Below, in pieces: positions 20,801-28,015 of a DNA stretch of 64,000 nt. A program made the translations under genes and the position numbers. Every line of letters begins with the position of its first letter. The first letter of the stretch is position 1. Source of the stretch: Thermoplasmatota archaeon (GTDB lineage: Archaea; Thermoplasmatota; Penumbrarchaeia; Penumbrarchaeales; Penumbrarchaeaceae); the NCBI GenBank assembly GCA_029762535.1, contig JARVGK010000003.1, positions 1 to 64,000 on the forward strand, read 5' to 3'. The notes beneath the pieces are model-generated. The model was not told where the DNA came from. It did no database searches and saw only the letters and a list, made by a program, of their open reading frames with translations.

Positions 20801-21335
20801 CGATGATGCGGACGTGGACCCTTCAACCCCTTATCTTATCGAGAGGCACAGGGTCAACCTGTGGGTCGAACCCGTAGAGGATCCCGACGGGGACACCCTC
20901 ACCTACATGTGGGACCTCGGGGACGGGAGGACCGCAGAGGGTCTCAATATAAATCACACCTATTCCTCCGCCGGAACCAGGACCGTGAGGGTATGGGCGA
21001 GCGACGGTCTCCTCGACGGCGACGTGATCTCGACGTCGGTCGTGATACCGCCTGACGAGGACGTATACGTTCCGCCACCCCCTAAAAAGGAATTCCCGAT
21101 CTGGCTGATCATAGTGATAGCCCTCATCATCCTCTTCATCATTGCTGCCGCGGTCGTTTTCATCGTATTGAAGGGTAAAAAGGCTACGGAGGATGATGGG
21201 TCCGCTAAGGCAAACCGCTATGATCAAGACGATCGTGGGGATACAACAGAGGGAGCCCTGAACACATGCCCTTCATGCGGCGGGAGCGTTCAGCCCTCTT
21301 GGTTCATATGCCCCTCCTGCAAGAGCAGGCTATAG
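17850..21335 (+). CDS. Large surface protein with cadherin/PKD-type domains and zinc-ribbon tail
   Basis: An 1161-residue protein. After a signal peptide (1-26), the N-terminal half has bacterial-pre-peptidase-like beta domains (repeated segments such as DSVSGSLNFDTSGQTSDWIDWYKF). Cadherin-like repeats with NDPP/NEPP junctions follow, then a PKD domain (PDGDTLTYMWDLGDG, about 1000-1070). One membrane helix (about 1082-1104) precedes a charged linker and a cytoplasmic zinc ribbon with two CPSC pairs at the very C-terminus. GGAGG lies eight bases before the ATG. Its 3' end overlaps that of the convergent zinc-ribbon membrane protein by six bases. Probably a cell-envelope protein; binding partner unknown. 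Confidence 0.87.
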   Translation: MESRLRTMMGLIVLLLLFAVFNGVTGSAEIERVEEEITGFEMIRVDDPTNRIIEKEFITPIPLGPDEPIFFEGWGPLFDTFYTDTEPLRMSAMPPRLSAAPTRGSDDEGEQNYNDFSNGSRLLTPTDSVSGSLNFDTSGQTSDWIDWYKFKLDDIDPSPNAPNGARNITFTLNDYRDQDGNYGLYEYAITWINETTYELSEDYADLLHVYFTYYDPLRGPMRLGGWSFFYDDKDYTDGWSWDSNWTVDLVAPVPSTGEEDMDGLANGLTEVGWYYVGIALDWYGNPDAPDRSSFGVQYDLSIDTSRRQDTDSAANDMDVAGPIVSGQGYRTFSRYNNVDWFKVEGSDPSKLWNMTINVTRTGAAAPRSFFPTIYDPWQHLYFLWHHAGEDDIWDTDDDGMFYYHVIFSAFFSGRLGDALLIGDEFQNIELNLRNTWTQTSKREVYVGLYSEPLTLEVNEQGEITGIFYQSDWFALSEYRVDIGIVEEAVNRPPTIPLLRYSSDWEPRPEGGHYGSVFTFDVAYSDPDNDPPQSLYLRLDPDTPQQKEYSLLDKDVDKNDLTYSDGKLYRIDLTGEEIGEGAHVIEAQGRDSIPFGSLREPMGSAPQIISDELVVWNDDPVGSDQLWDGVPDIYEDDPPLVIPLLSSGSVRGPFKDAEGILTEIKVFSNGTWEDEITSDVVKLTVSLLPEPVMRIEPLPDQFGSETFMLKASDDHSSVERSIEVVVIPVNDPPVITSVRRAGTDHPVVMRNSLSYLADMEDVWVVLEDEVLEFFVIASDIDIGGGSLEYSYLPELSDNWKQPPVITSTGWVTMTPRNDDLRKSEMTFSVSDGEEEVILLLVIKVTNTNDPPQIHFPVEPGKEYSQFDRIVLRPSGSDIDPGDILSFSVNMLEDLGSAYPSIDDQLPDLVFTNDMWDFDTRTAEFWFKLDDQGIWGWGPDRERTKTITVAFKVTDLEGASALISVELSLIDVNEPPEAPTLIRYSVDDADVDPSTPYLIERHRVNLWVEPVEDPDGDTLTYMWDLGDGRTAEGLNINHTYSSAGTRTVRVWASDGLLDGDVISTSVVIPPDEDVYVPPPPKKEFPIWLIIVIALIILFIIAAAVVFIVLKGKKATEDDGSAKANRYDQDDRGDTTEGALNTCPSCGGSVQPSWFICPSCKSRL

Positions 21336-21821
21336 AGACCCGCTCATGCCACAGTGCGGACATGTGATTGAAGTGGATCCCGGTCGGATAACCAGATGAC
21401 CTCGGCATCGAGGGCATTCGACCGTCATTCCCGGTACTGCCGTTGAATCAGGAACAGGGTTTTGGGGCGAAATGACCTCGGCTACGACAGGCTCTTCTAT
21501 CGTAGATAGTTGGCGTTTCCTCCGCCTGTATTCAACGAAGATGAGTAGATAGGATATCACTAGCAGAGGGCCTGTTACCAATCCTGCGATCCTCACCCAA
21601 CTGTCGCTGGTCAAAATAGACATTGGGATCGTCGAGAGGGCAGTGATCGATCCGAAGACCATGAGGATGGGGACGATGGCGGAACCGATCTTTCTGCCCC
21701 CTCGCCCCTCCTCGATGGCCTTTCTGCTTGGGATCATAATTGTCAGGATGAGGAATCCGATGAGGGATGCGACGAATGCCAGCTCCACGGTAAGGGATAG
21801 AATGTCCACCAGGTCTAACAC
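21330..21821 (-). CDS. Membrane protein with C-terminal zinc ribbon
   Basis: A 163-residue protein with about four hydrophobic helices in residues 5-100 and a C-terminal zinc ribbon (CPRC ... CPHCG, about 137-158). It resembles the 129-residue protein encoded at 17.3-17.7 kb in plan. Its end overlaps tail-to-tail with the preceding surface-protein gene. Not assigned to a named family; function unknown. Confidence 0.7.
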   Translation of the reverse strand: MLDLVDILSLTVELAFVASLIGFLILTIMIPSRKAIEEGRGGRKIGSAIVPILMVFGSITALSTIPMSILTSDSWVRIAGLVTGPLLVISYLLIFVEYRRRKRQLSTIEEPVVAEVISPQNPVPDSTAVPGMTVECPRCRGHLVIRPGSTSITCPHCGMSGSL

Positions 21822-21925
21822 TCCTGAACGAAACGGGATGGGAAATCCTGTATTAGTACATTTCTTGGGTTAAACAGCATTAAGGCCGTGGTGGAGAAAG
21901 CCTTTATCGTCCAAACATAACCAAT

Positions 21926-21980
21926 TAAAATATATAAAATGTTTACATTACAACTATTGGTTGTCATCATAATGTAAACA
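21926..21980 (+). promoter_or_regulatory. Hsp20 promoter: TATA box and perfect 11-bp inverted repeat
   Basis: AAAATATATAAAAT (about 21927-21940) is a strong TATA box. TGTTTACATTA at 21940-21950 is repeated inverted as TAATGTAAACA at 21970-21980 without mismatch. The 19-base spacer contains a smaller CAAC/GTTG pair (21951-21954, 21960-21963). The transcript start predicted near 21960-21965 lies between the arms, so a protein bound there would block initiation. This fits a heat-shock operator, although it does not match the sequence I recall for the Pyrococcus Phr site. Confidence 0.65.
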
Positions 21981-21997
21981 AATACGAGGTGTATAAA

Positions 21998-22513
21998 ATG
22001 AACGGAAGGACGGACAGAAGAATGACAGTAAGGGATGAGGACAGCATCTGGAACATGAACCCGTACAGGTTACTGATGGATATGGACAATGTATGGGATA
22101 GGATGTTCAGAGACTTCGGCAGCATGAACCTCGGCCCGCTCTCGATAGAAGGAAGAAGGCCAGAGGCATATATTCGAGGCCCGAGCTTCATGCCACTGGA
22201 CCTTTCGGATAAAGGGGATCGCTTCGAGCTTCGGATGGAGATGCCCGGGCTGAAGAAGGACAATGTTGAAATTACCCTCGACAAGCAGATACTTACCATA
22301 TCGGCCAATGAGGACGAGTCCAAGGAGGAGGAGACAGAGAACTACCTGGTAAGGGAGCGCAGGGCCTTCAACTGCAAGAGGTCGATAAAGCTCCCGGGTG
22401 ATATTAAAGAGGACGAGGTCAAGGCCAGAGTAGAGGATGGCGTCCTTCATCTGGCGCTGCCCAAGAAGGCCCCCGAGGAGAAGGAAGGGGCAAAGACGAT
22501 AACAATAGAGTGA
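21998..22513 (+). CDS. Small heat-shock protein Hsp20
   Basis: A 171-residue alpha-crystallin family chaperone. The N-terminal arm contains WNMNPYRLLMDMDNVWDRMF. The crystallin domain (about 60-165) has the MEMPGLKKDNVEITL and VEDGVLHLALPKK segments typical of archaeal Hsp20, ending in a short acidic tail with a final ITIE. Hsp20 proteins form oligomers that hold unfolding proteins without ATP. The ATG at 21998 is preceded by GAGGTG; a GTG at 21989 lies inside that site and is less likely. The promoter carries a perfect inverted repeat, and a hairpin terminator follows. Confidence 0.93.
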   Translation: MNGRTDRRMTVRDEDSIWNMNPYRLLMDMDNVWDRMFRDFGSMNLGPLSIEGRRPEAYIRGPSFMPLDLSDKGDRFELRMEMPGLKKDNVEITLDKQILTISANEDESKEEETENYLVRERRAFNCKRSIKLPGDIKEDEVKARVEDGVLHLALPKKAPEEKEGAKTITIE

Positions 22514-22534
22514 TCCGCCCCCCAAGCATACCGA

Positions 22535-22555
22535 GAGAGGGGTCCAACCCCTCTC
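22535..22555 (+). terminator. Hairpin downstream of hsp20
   Basis: GAGAGGGGT / ACCCCTCTC form a perfect 9-bp stem with a three-base loop, followed by a T-rich stretch. It lies between hsp20 and the convergent PKD protein gene. Confidence 0.55.
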
Positions 22556-22605
22556 ATTCTATCTTTTATATTATCAATGGTTCATCACGGACCTTGATCA
22601 GGTCA

Positions 22606-23418
22606 TCAGGCGTAGCTCACATAACCCGAGATCTGAACGTATGTCGCACCTCGAACGCATGTTATCTGCAACATGTAATCACCACTGTTTCGAAGGTCCC
22701 CCTCCGTGAAATACCAGTGAACGAAAGTGCTTCCTATTACAGTAACGGTCCTGTTGTCCATGACGTTTCCCAGAGGGTCCATAAGTGTGACCTCGACCTT
22801 GTTCGACTGGGTCTCGAGAAGATGCGCCCCGGCGATGGTGACGTTGACGTCCATCTCTTTTGCGCCGGAGAGGACCTCCCAGCTGTACTCGGTATAGTTC
22901 CCAATTATACCCAGGGACTCGAATATGGGCTCCCCCAGAAGGACCGCGGGGTTGGGTTCGAAGGTCTTTTTCGGCCAGACGACCTTGATATCCTTCTTAT
23001 CCGCCCCCGAGCCGCCGTCGTTATCGTAAACAGTGAGGGTTATAGTGTAATTTCCAGGCTGGGTGTATGCATAGGTCACGTTGGATTCCGTTCCGTCCCT
23101 GTCATTGCCGTCACCGAAATCGAAAACGTATTTGAATATGCCACTGGACGTCGCGTTCTCGCTGTCCGGGTCGCTGGACCGGTTCCCCGAGATCGTGATC
23201 ATCTGTCCCACCTCAACGGTATCGTTCTCTAGGTCCAATATCGCAACCGGGGGTATGTTAACGGTATCGTTCTTATCGTCATTCTCGTCCTTTTCCTTTT
23301 TGCCGGTATCGAAGATGTTGGCGATGACCCATCTTGATCCGGTTATTATGCCGGCCAGTGCCAATGCGATTATGATCAGGACGATCAAAACGGTCAGGAT
23401 CTTCTTGCCTTTATCCAT
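22606..23418 (-). CDS. Membrane-anchored PKD-domain protein
   Basis: A 270-residue protein. An N-terminal signal anchor (about 5-30, KILTVLIVLIIIALALAGII) is followed by a Lys/Glu/Asp/Asn-rich linker. A PKD domain (about 55-145; VFDFGDG ... YTQPGNYTITLTVYD) precedes a second beta-sandwich-like domain to the end. The N-terminal anchor differs from the C-terminal anchors of the other surface proteins here. The ATG at 23418 has AAGGTGA upstream; a GTG at 23427 is an alternative. Probably an extracellular, membrane-tethered structural or binding protein. Confidence 0.8.
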   Translation of the reverse strand: MDKGKKILTVLIVLIIIALALAGIITGSRWVIANIFDTGKKEKDENDDKNDTVNIPPVAILDLENDTVEVGQMITISGNRSSDPDSENATSSGIFKYVFDFGDGNDRDGTESNVTYAYTQPGNYTITLTVYDNDGGSGADKKDIKVVWPKKTFEPNPAVLLGEPIFESLGIIGNYTEYSWEVLSGAKEMDVNVTIAGAHLLETQSNKVEVTLMDPLGNVMDNRTVTVIGSTFVHWYFTEGDLRNSGDYMLQITCVRGATYVQISGYVSYA

Positions 23419-23488
23419 CAGGGTCACCTTCGAATATCATTTCCCGGAGGAATTCGTGGTAGGGTATGGTAATCCTCCGATTACTATT

Positions 23489-24379
23489 TTATTCCTTCTC
23501 CGGGGGATTCTTGGGTTGGTCCTTGGACTTCAATTTCTCCTCTTTCTGTCTTTTCCTCTGAAGGGTCCTATCGAGTATCAACTTCATATAGACAGCGTCG
23601 TGTTCCAATAGAGGTGATTCGGAGATTATCGTGAAGTCCCAGTCATCATGGTTGAGCAGTGCCTCGGATAGAGGGTCGAACTTGAGGTCCCCTTTCTTTA
23701 TCGGTGTGGACATGAGCTTGTCGCCATCCACATGCTCGACCCCGGAGAAATGTATGTAGAAGCTCTTCTCACCGGTGACGGAATATGTTCGTGACAGCAG
23801 GTTCTCGAAATCCTCCACGTCCCTGAGGCCCCCCCTCTCCCTGGCGTGTATGTTCGCCATGTTCAGAACGGGAAACGTGTTCCCCACGCGCTTGACTATG
23901 GTCAAAACCTCGTCCAGGGACCCGAAAACCCTCTGTCTGCCGGAGGTCACGATGCCTAACCTGGCCTTGATATCCATCTTTTTGAACCTGTCCCTTAGCC
24001 ACCTTATCTGTTTTACGGCGATCTCCATAGCCTCTGAGGGGTCGTGTTCATGGTACATGCCCACATGTGTTACCAGTAGCTGCGCCCCTAGTTCGTCCGC
24101 GATCCTCCCGCTCCAGATAACATTGTCAAGAGAACGCTTCAGGTATTCTTCATCCCCAAGCAGGTCCATGTAATAGGGGGCATGGATCGATAGCTGTACA
24201 TCCAGTTCCATCCCTAGCTCCCTTATCAGCGTTGTGTCTTCAGGGATCTCCCTCTGAGGCCTGAGGAGCTGCACCTCCATAGCGTCCAGCTGAAGCGCGT
24301 GTATGTCCTCGATGCCATCCTTGAGGGTCCTTCCCTTGCAGGACAATGGTATTCCTGCCGGCCCGAATCTTATACCCAT
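23489..24379 (-). CDS. Endonuclease IV-like TIM-barrel protein, partly altered metal site
   Basis: A 296-residue protein starting GIRFGPAGIPLS, as in archaeal AP-endonuclease-2/xylose-isomerase-like TIM barrels. Metal-ligand counterparts are visible: LSIHAPYY (His), LVTHVGMY (His), NIHARE (His), FYIHFSG (His) and ISESP (Glu). The position matching Glu145 of E. coli Nfo appears to be Val (LGIVTSGRQ), and the Asp of the DTCH motif appears to be Asn/Ala (NMANIH). It may therefore bind fewer metals or have another substrate than AP-site DNA. A charged C-terminal tail (RKRQKEEKLK...) follows. A TATA-like element lies at 24458-24472. Confidence 0.75.
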   Translation of the reverse strand: MGIRFGPAGIPLSCKGRTLKDGIEDIHALQLDAMEVQLLRPQREIPEDTTLIRELGMELDVQLSIHAPYYMDLLGDEEYLKRSLDNVIWSGRIADELGAQLLVTHVGMYHEHDPSEAMEIAVKQIRWLRDRFKKMDIKARLGIVTSGRQRVFGSLDEVLTIVKRVGNTFPVLNMANIHARERGGLRDVEDFENLLSRTYSVTGEKSFYIHFSGVEHVDGDKLMSTPIKKGDLKFDPLSEALLNHDDWDFTIISESPLLEHDAVYMKLILDRTLQRKRQKEEKLKSKDQPKNPPEKE

Positions 24380-24457
24380 TACTGCTCATCTCCAAATAAC
24401 GGTCGCCAGAGATACCATGTCCTCGGACCTGTCCACAGCAACCACATATCTTGCACC

Positions 24458-24472
24458 TGCCTATTATATATA
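24458..24472 (-). promoter_or_regulatory. TATA box for the endonuclease IV-like gene
   Basis: Read on the minus strand, GTATATATAATAG lies about 80-95 bases upstream of the ATG at 24379, between this gene and the coiled-coil gene. It is the best TATA match in the gap. Confidence 0.4.
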
Positions 24473-24499
24473 CTTTTTCCTGTAAGGGCCCAGATCATC

Positions 24500-25378
24500 T
24501 CAGAGTACGATCTTCCCCTTCTTGAGAAGCATCTTGACGGCGTCATCCGCCGCCTCGTCGAGCTTTCCCGGGTTCTCTAGCTCTTCGCGTACCATCCTGT
24601 TCTGCTCGTCGATAACGGCCCTCGATTCGTTTAGAACCTTTCTCTTCTCCTGCCTCATCTGAAGGACCTTATCCCGAAGCTCCATGGCCTTCTGGTGGTA
24701 TGAGTCCGCCTGAGACCTTGCCTTTAGGTATTCCTCATGCCTCTTGTCCGATTCGGATCTGAGATGATCAAGAGTCGAGGACCGATCCTTGATGTCCTTG
24801 TTCAACTCCTTCACCTTGGTGTACAGCTCGTTGATCCTCGCATGTTCGAGGTCCGCCCTCTGCCTGAAGTCAGATATCTCCTCTTTGATGTCGGTGAACT
24901 CCGCCTCCGCTCTTCGTATATCCGGCTCCCGGGTCTGTATCGATCGGAGCTTCTTTCTCTTCTCTTCGATCTGTTTTACGATATCGCGTTCCTTATCGAC
25001 GTTCATCGGTTCTGTCTCGTATCTCTTCTCAAGCTTCTGGATATCGATCTCGAGAGTGATCCTGTCCTCGTATGGTTCGTCCTTCTTCTCATCGCCCTTC
25101 TTTCTCAGGTTCCCCGAGAGAAGACCCGCCCTCTGGTTGTAGAGGTCCCTCCTGGCCTTTGCCTCATTTATCTCAAGGTATAAAGCCTCCTTCTCGGCCC
25201 TGAGGTCCGCGATGCCGTCGAGGACCGCGCGGCGCTTCGATTGGAGATCGTCCCTCATCTCCCTGAAGACCTTCGCCTCCTCCTGGAAGCCATCACGCCT
25301 GTCATAGAGGGTCTTGAGCCTCTTTTCCGCGTTCGAGAGCTCTGATGTGAATTCCGGTGAAATCTCATCACCTGTCAT
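24500..25378 (-). CDS. Archaeal coiled-coil protein (COG1340-like)
   Basis: A 292-residue protein that is nearly all charged heptad helix from residue 10 to 275, with no membrane segment. Composition and length fit the archaeal coiled-coil family COG1340. A helix-breaking region lies near residues 88-105 (LSGNLRKKGDEKKDEPYED). The C-terminus (LDEAADDAVKMLLKKGKIVL) is a short compact motif common in this family. Function unknown; ribosome or structural association has been guessed for relatives, and nothing here decides it. Confidence 0.75.
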   Translation of the reverse strand: MTGDEISPEFTSELSNAEKRLKTLYDRRDGFQEEAKVFREMRDDLQSKRRAVLDGIADLRAEKEALYLEINEAKARRDLYNQRAGLLSGNLRKKGDEKKDEPYEDRITLEIDIQKLEKRYETEPMNVDKERDIVKQIEEKRKKLRSIQTREPDIRRAEAEFTDIKEEISDFRQRADLEHARINELYTKVKELNKDIKDRSSTLDHLRSESDKRHEEYLKARSQADSYHQKAMELRDKVLQMRQEKRKVLNESRAVIDEQNRMVREELENPGKLDEAADDAVKMLLKKGKIVL

Positions 25379-25437
25379 TGGTGATCTCCCAAGAATGATT
25401 TTTTTTGGAGAAAGCCCGTCTCCTACTTAAATTCAAC

Positions 25438-26205
25438 CTATCCCTTCGATTTTCCCCTTCGACGGGCTATCCTGGAGGCGACCATCCCGGCGACGATCCC
25501 CGCATCGATGTTCACCACCAAGAGCGGGGAGCAGCTTTGAAGCATGGCGAAGAGGGCCGTCTCTCCCTTAGGGTGTATCCCGTAACCAGTCGATACCGGA
25601 AGACCTATGACCGGAGCCTCTGTGAGACCTGAGACGATCGTCGGCAGTGCGCCCTCCCTTCCGGCGGCGACGATTATCACATCGGGATCGAACTCCCTTA
25701 TCCTCTTCAAGGGCTCGACCAGTCTGTGTATCCCAGCTGCCCCCACATCGTGGAATGCCAGGGTTTCGCATCCCAGCTCTTCAGCGATAATTCGAGCCTC
25801 CTCGGCTGCTGGAATATCGGATGTCCCTGCGGTGAGGATCGCGATCCGTCCATTCTTCTCCTTCGATGGAGGCATGTCCAACCTTCTTAAGACCAGGATC
25901 CTCGCATCGTCCTCCCTGCGAACGATCACTTCGGGTCCGATACGTCTCTCGAGAACGGAGGCATCCTCAGGTGTTATCCTAGAGATGATGGCGCGTCCCG
26001 ACCTTCTGAGAAACTCTGAGGAGATGTCGAATATCTGCTCCAGCGTCTTTCCTTCGGATAGTATGACCTCAGGTATCCCTGTCCTGAGCTCGCGTCCCGG
26101 ATCGATATTGTGTTCGAGGGATCCGAGAAGCCGCTTCGCCACCTCGGATCTCGCTTCGTCTAGGGTGATCTCTGCCCGGTGAAGCTTTTCAAGTATATCG
26201 TCCAT
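25438..26205 (-). CDS. larB: LarB, pyridinium-3,5-biscarboxylate mononucleotide synthase
   Basis: A 255-residue AIR-carboxylase-like protein. The C-terminal PurE-like fold has ILTAGTSDIPAAEEA, FHDVGAAGIHRL, VAAGREGALPTIVSGL and GLPVSTGYG, all characteristic of LarB. The family carboxylates nicotinic acid adenine dinucleotide and hydrolyses the phosphoanhydride, the first step of nickel-pincer cofactor synthesis for lactate racemase and related enzymes. LarC, LarE and a LarA-type enzyme are not in the window, so they must be elsewhere if the pathway is complete. It is divergent from the kinase-like gene. Confidence 0.9.
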   Translation of the reverse strand: MDDILEKLHRAEITLDEARSEVAKRLLGSLEHNIDPGRELRTGIPEVILSEGKTLEQIFDISSEFLRRSGRAIISRITPEDASVLERRIGPEVIVRREDDARILVLRRLDMPPSKEKNGRIAILTAGTSDIPAAEEARIIAEELGCETLAFHDVGAAGIHRLVEPLKRIREFDPDVIIVAAGREGALPTIVSGLTEAPVIGLPVSTGYGIHPKGETALFAMLQSCSPLLVVNIDAGIVAGMVASRIARRRGKSKG

Positions 26206-26330
26206 GAGGGTCTATGCACAGGGAGCATAAAAAAGGATTCCATAGGACCGGGCCAATATGTATTTAAGAGATAGTTGGAATCGCAAAAGGTCCGGCCCTT
26301 CGTCATCCGGATGCTATGCTGAGGTATGAC

Positions 26331-28013
26331 ATGGAAAGGAAGGATCCATCGAAAGGCAAGGCCGTTCCCCATTTACGGGCGTTGAATCCAGTGGCATCCA
26401 TATTCCTCGAACCCAATACCGAGCATCGCCTCTATGTAGAGGAGGGACGGGCCGTTCACGAATGGATAGGCCCCGATAGCCGTCCGATAATGGAATTGAC
26501 CGCCAGCGAGCTGAGGGCGATCATATCCGATCACTCTCTGAGGATGGCCGATGGGAGCAATATAATAGGGAGCGGGGGCCACGCGATCAAGTTCAACGTC
26601 CTCGATGAGACGGCAGCGCGCACGCTAGGGGAAATCGCATTATCCGATGACGTGAAAGTTTCGACCGAGAGTTCCCCAGGGTACAATTCGATAAGGCTGG
26701 ACATCGGCGGATCGCGATATTCCGTGGACCTCTATACTGAATTGAACAAGGACCGTATGGGGGATTACCTTCTCTTGAGGCTGAACAGCAGGTCGAATCC
26801 CGCAGTCGTGCGCCTTGTGGGTTTCTCCTACTGGGAATTCAAGGACCGACCTCTTATCTGGTCCAGGTTAACGGAGAAGAACCGAAGCTGCATACCTGCC
26901 TTGAGGCCGTTCCTCGGGGAATTGGAAGAACTTCTATCGGCGTTCTCGGGATTGGAGGGAGAGGATTCCCGCCGCTTCCTTATGGACCTTGCCTCGGGCA
27001 AGCGCTTTGCGGGGAGCGACCTCTCTTTAACCATCGGATCGCAGATCGCCGAGATGCATCTCGACCTAGTGACCGTGAAGGCTATGAACGCAGAAACGTC
27101 GAACAGGATAGGCGACCGCATCGTGAACGAGCTATCGCTGTCAAGGTTCGACATGGCGGAAGTAGGGTCCCTCTTGGGGAAGATGGGGCATTTCATGAGC
27201 TCGGTGAAGCGGGACCTTGCCCGGATCACGGGAGAGGTATCGCTCCAAACCGCTGGAAGGAGGAAGCAGAAGGTGATACGCATCTCCCCGAGAATGGACG
27301 AGATGAGAAGCCGTGGCCTCGAGGCCATGCCCTTGCTCATGAGGAAACTGTATCAGAGGGAGCGTGAGATCCGTCAAAGGACCGCGAGGTTGAAGGAACT
27401 GGTTGGATCCCCCGCCATAACCTGCCTTATTGATACCAGTCTGGAGAGGGCGGAGGCGGAGGATGGGCATGTGCTTTTCTCCAATTTCGATTGGTCCTTC
27501 AGCGGAGACGAGAGCAGGCAGTTGAGGAAGGTCCCTCCGATCAAGGACCTATCGCTCGCTCTAAACTCTCTTATGAAGGTCAGGCTACTCATCGCGCGAA
27601 AGTCGATCAGGAAGGAGGCCGTGGATCTGAGGATGGCCCCCTCTCGTCTCTGGTTGATGTACCTCGAATACAATCTCTCGAAGAGGGATTACGACAGCAT
27701 GAGGACGGATTTCAGGATCAGGGACCTCATACGAACCAGGGAGACGCCCTTCAGGAAGGTCTTTTCCATCTCTATTATTGGGGCACTGTGGTACGAACTG
27801 TGCAGGAGGGAGATGGTAAGGGGATACATGGATACGATAATGAAGGGAGAGATCCCGGCCCTTCTCGATTATCCAAAGAGAGCGGACATCGCCGAGGCCA
27901 TATCCTCCTTTCAGGTCCTCACCGCCATGTCACAATTGTCCCCCGCACTATCCGGCGGGAACGCCTCCATTCCCACGCTAGAATCCGATGCTATGATAGT
28001 TCTCACACGTTAG
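26331..28013 (+). CDS. Degenerate maltokinase/aminoglycoside-phosphotransferase-like protein
   Basis: A 560-residue protein I do not firmly recognise. Three segments resemble maltokinase-type kinases in the right order: an N-terminal beta region with GSGGHAIKFN, GSQIAEMHLDLV (about 238-250; compare the AE-x-H helix), and FSNFDWSFSGDESRQLRKVPPIKDLSLALNSL (about 382-412; compare IDFEGEP...PLRDVAGMLRSF). The catalytic HGDxHxxQ motif is replaced by CLIDTSLE, and the Asp of the metal site is displaced, so activity is doubtful. GAGGT lies six bases before the ATG at 26331; an earlier ATG at 26316 has no such site. Role unknown; a regulatory pseudokinase is one option. Confidence 0.45.
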   Translation: MERKDPSKGKAVPHLRALNPVASIFLEPNTEHRLYVEEGRAVHEWIGPDSRPIMELTASELRAIISDHSLRMADGSNIIGSGGHAIKFNVLDETAARTLGEIALSDDVKVSTESSPGYNSIRLDIGGSRYSVDLYTELNKDRMGDYLLLRLNSRSNPAVVRLVGFSYWEFKDRPLIWSRLTEKNRSCIPALRPFLGELEELLSAFSGLEGEDSRRFLMDLASGKRFAGSDLSLTIGSQIAEMHLDLVTVKAMNAETSNRIGDRIVNELSLSRFDMAEVGSLLGKMGHFMSSVKRDLARITGEVSLQTAGRRKQKVIRISPRMDEMRSRGLEAMPLLMRKLYQREREIRQRTARLKELVGSPAITCLIDTSLERAEAEDGHVLFSNFDWSFSGDESRQLRKVPPIKDLSLALNSLMKVRLLIARKSIRKEAVDLRMAPSRLWLMYLEYNLSKRDYDSMRTDFRIRDLIRTRETPFRKVFSISIIGALWYELCRREMVRGYMDTIMKGEIPALLDYPKRADIAEAISSFQVLTAMSQLSPALSGGNASIPTLESDAMIVLTR

Positions 28014-28015
28014 GT

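Noticed and set aside
17850..21335. Peptidase function for the large surface protein
   Set aside because: Pre-peptidase-like beta domains were seen but no protease catalytic domain.
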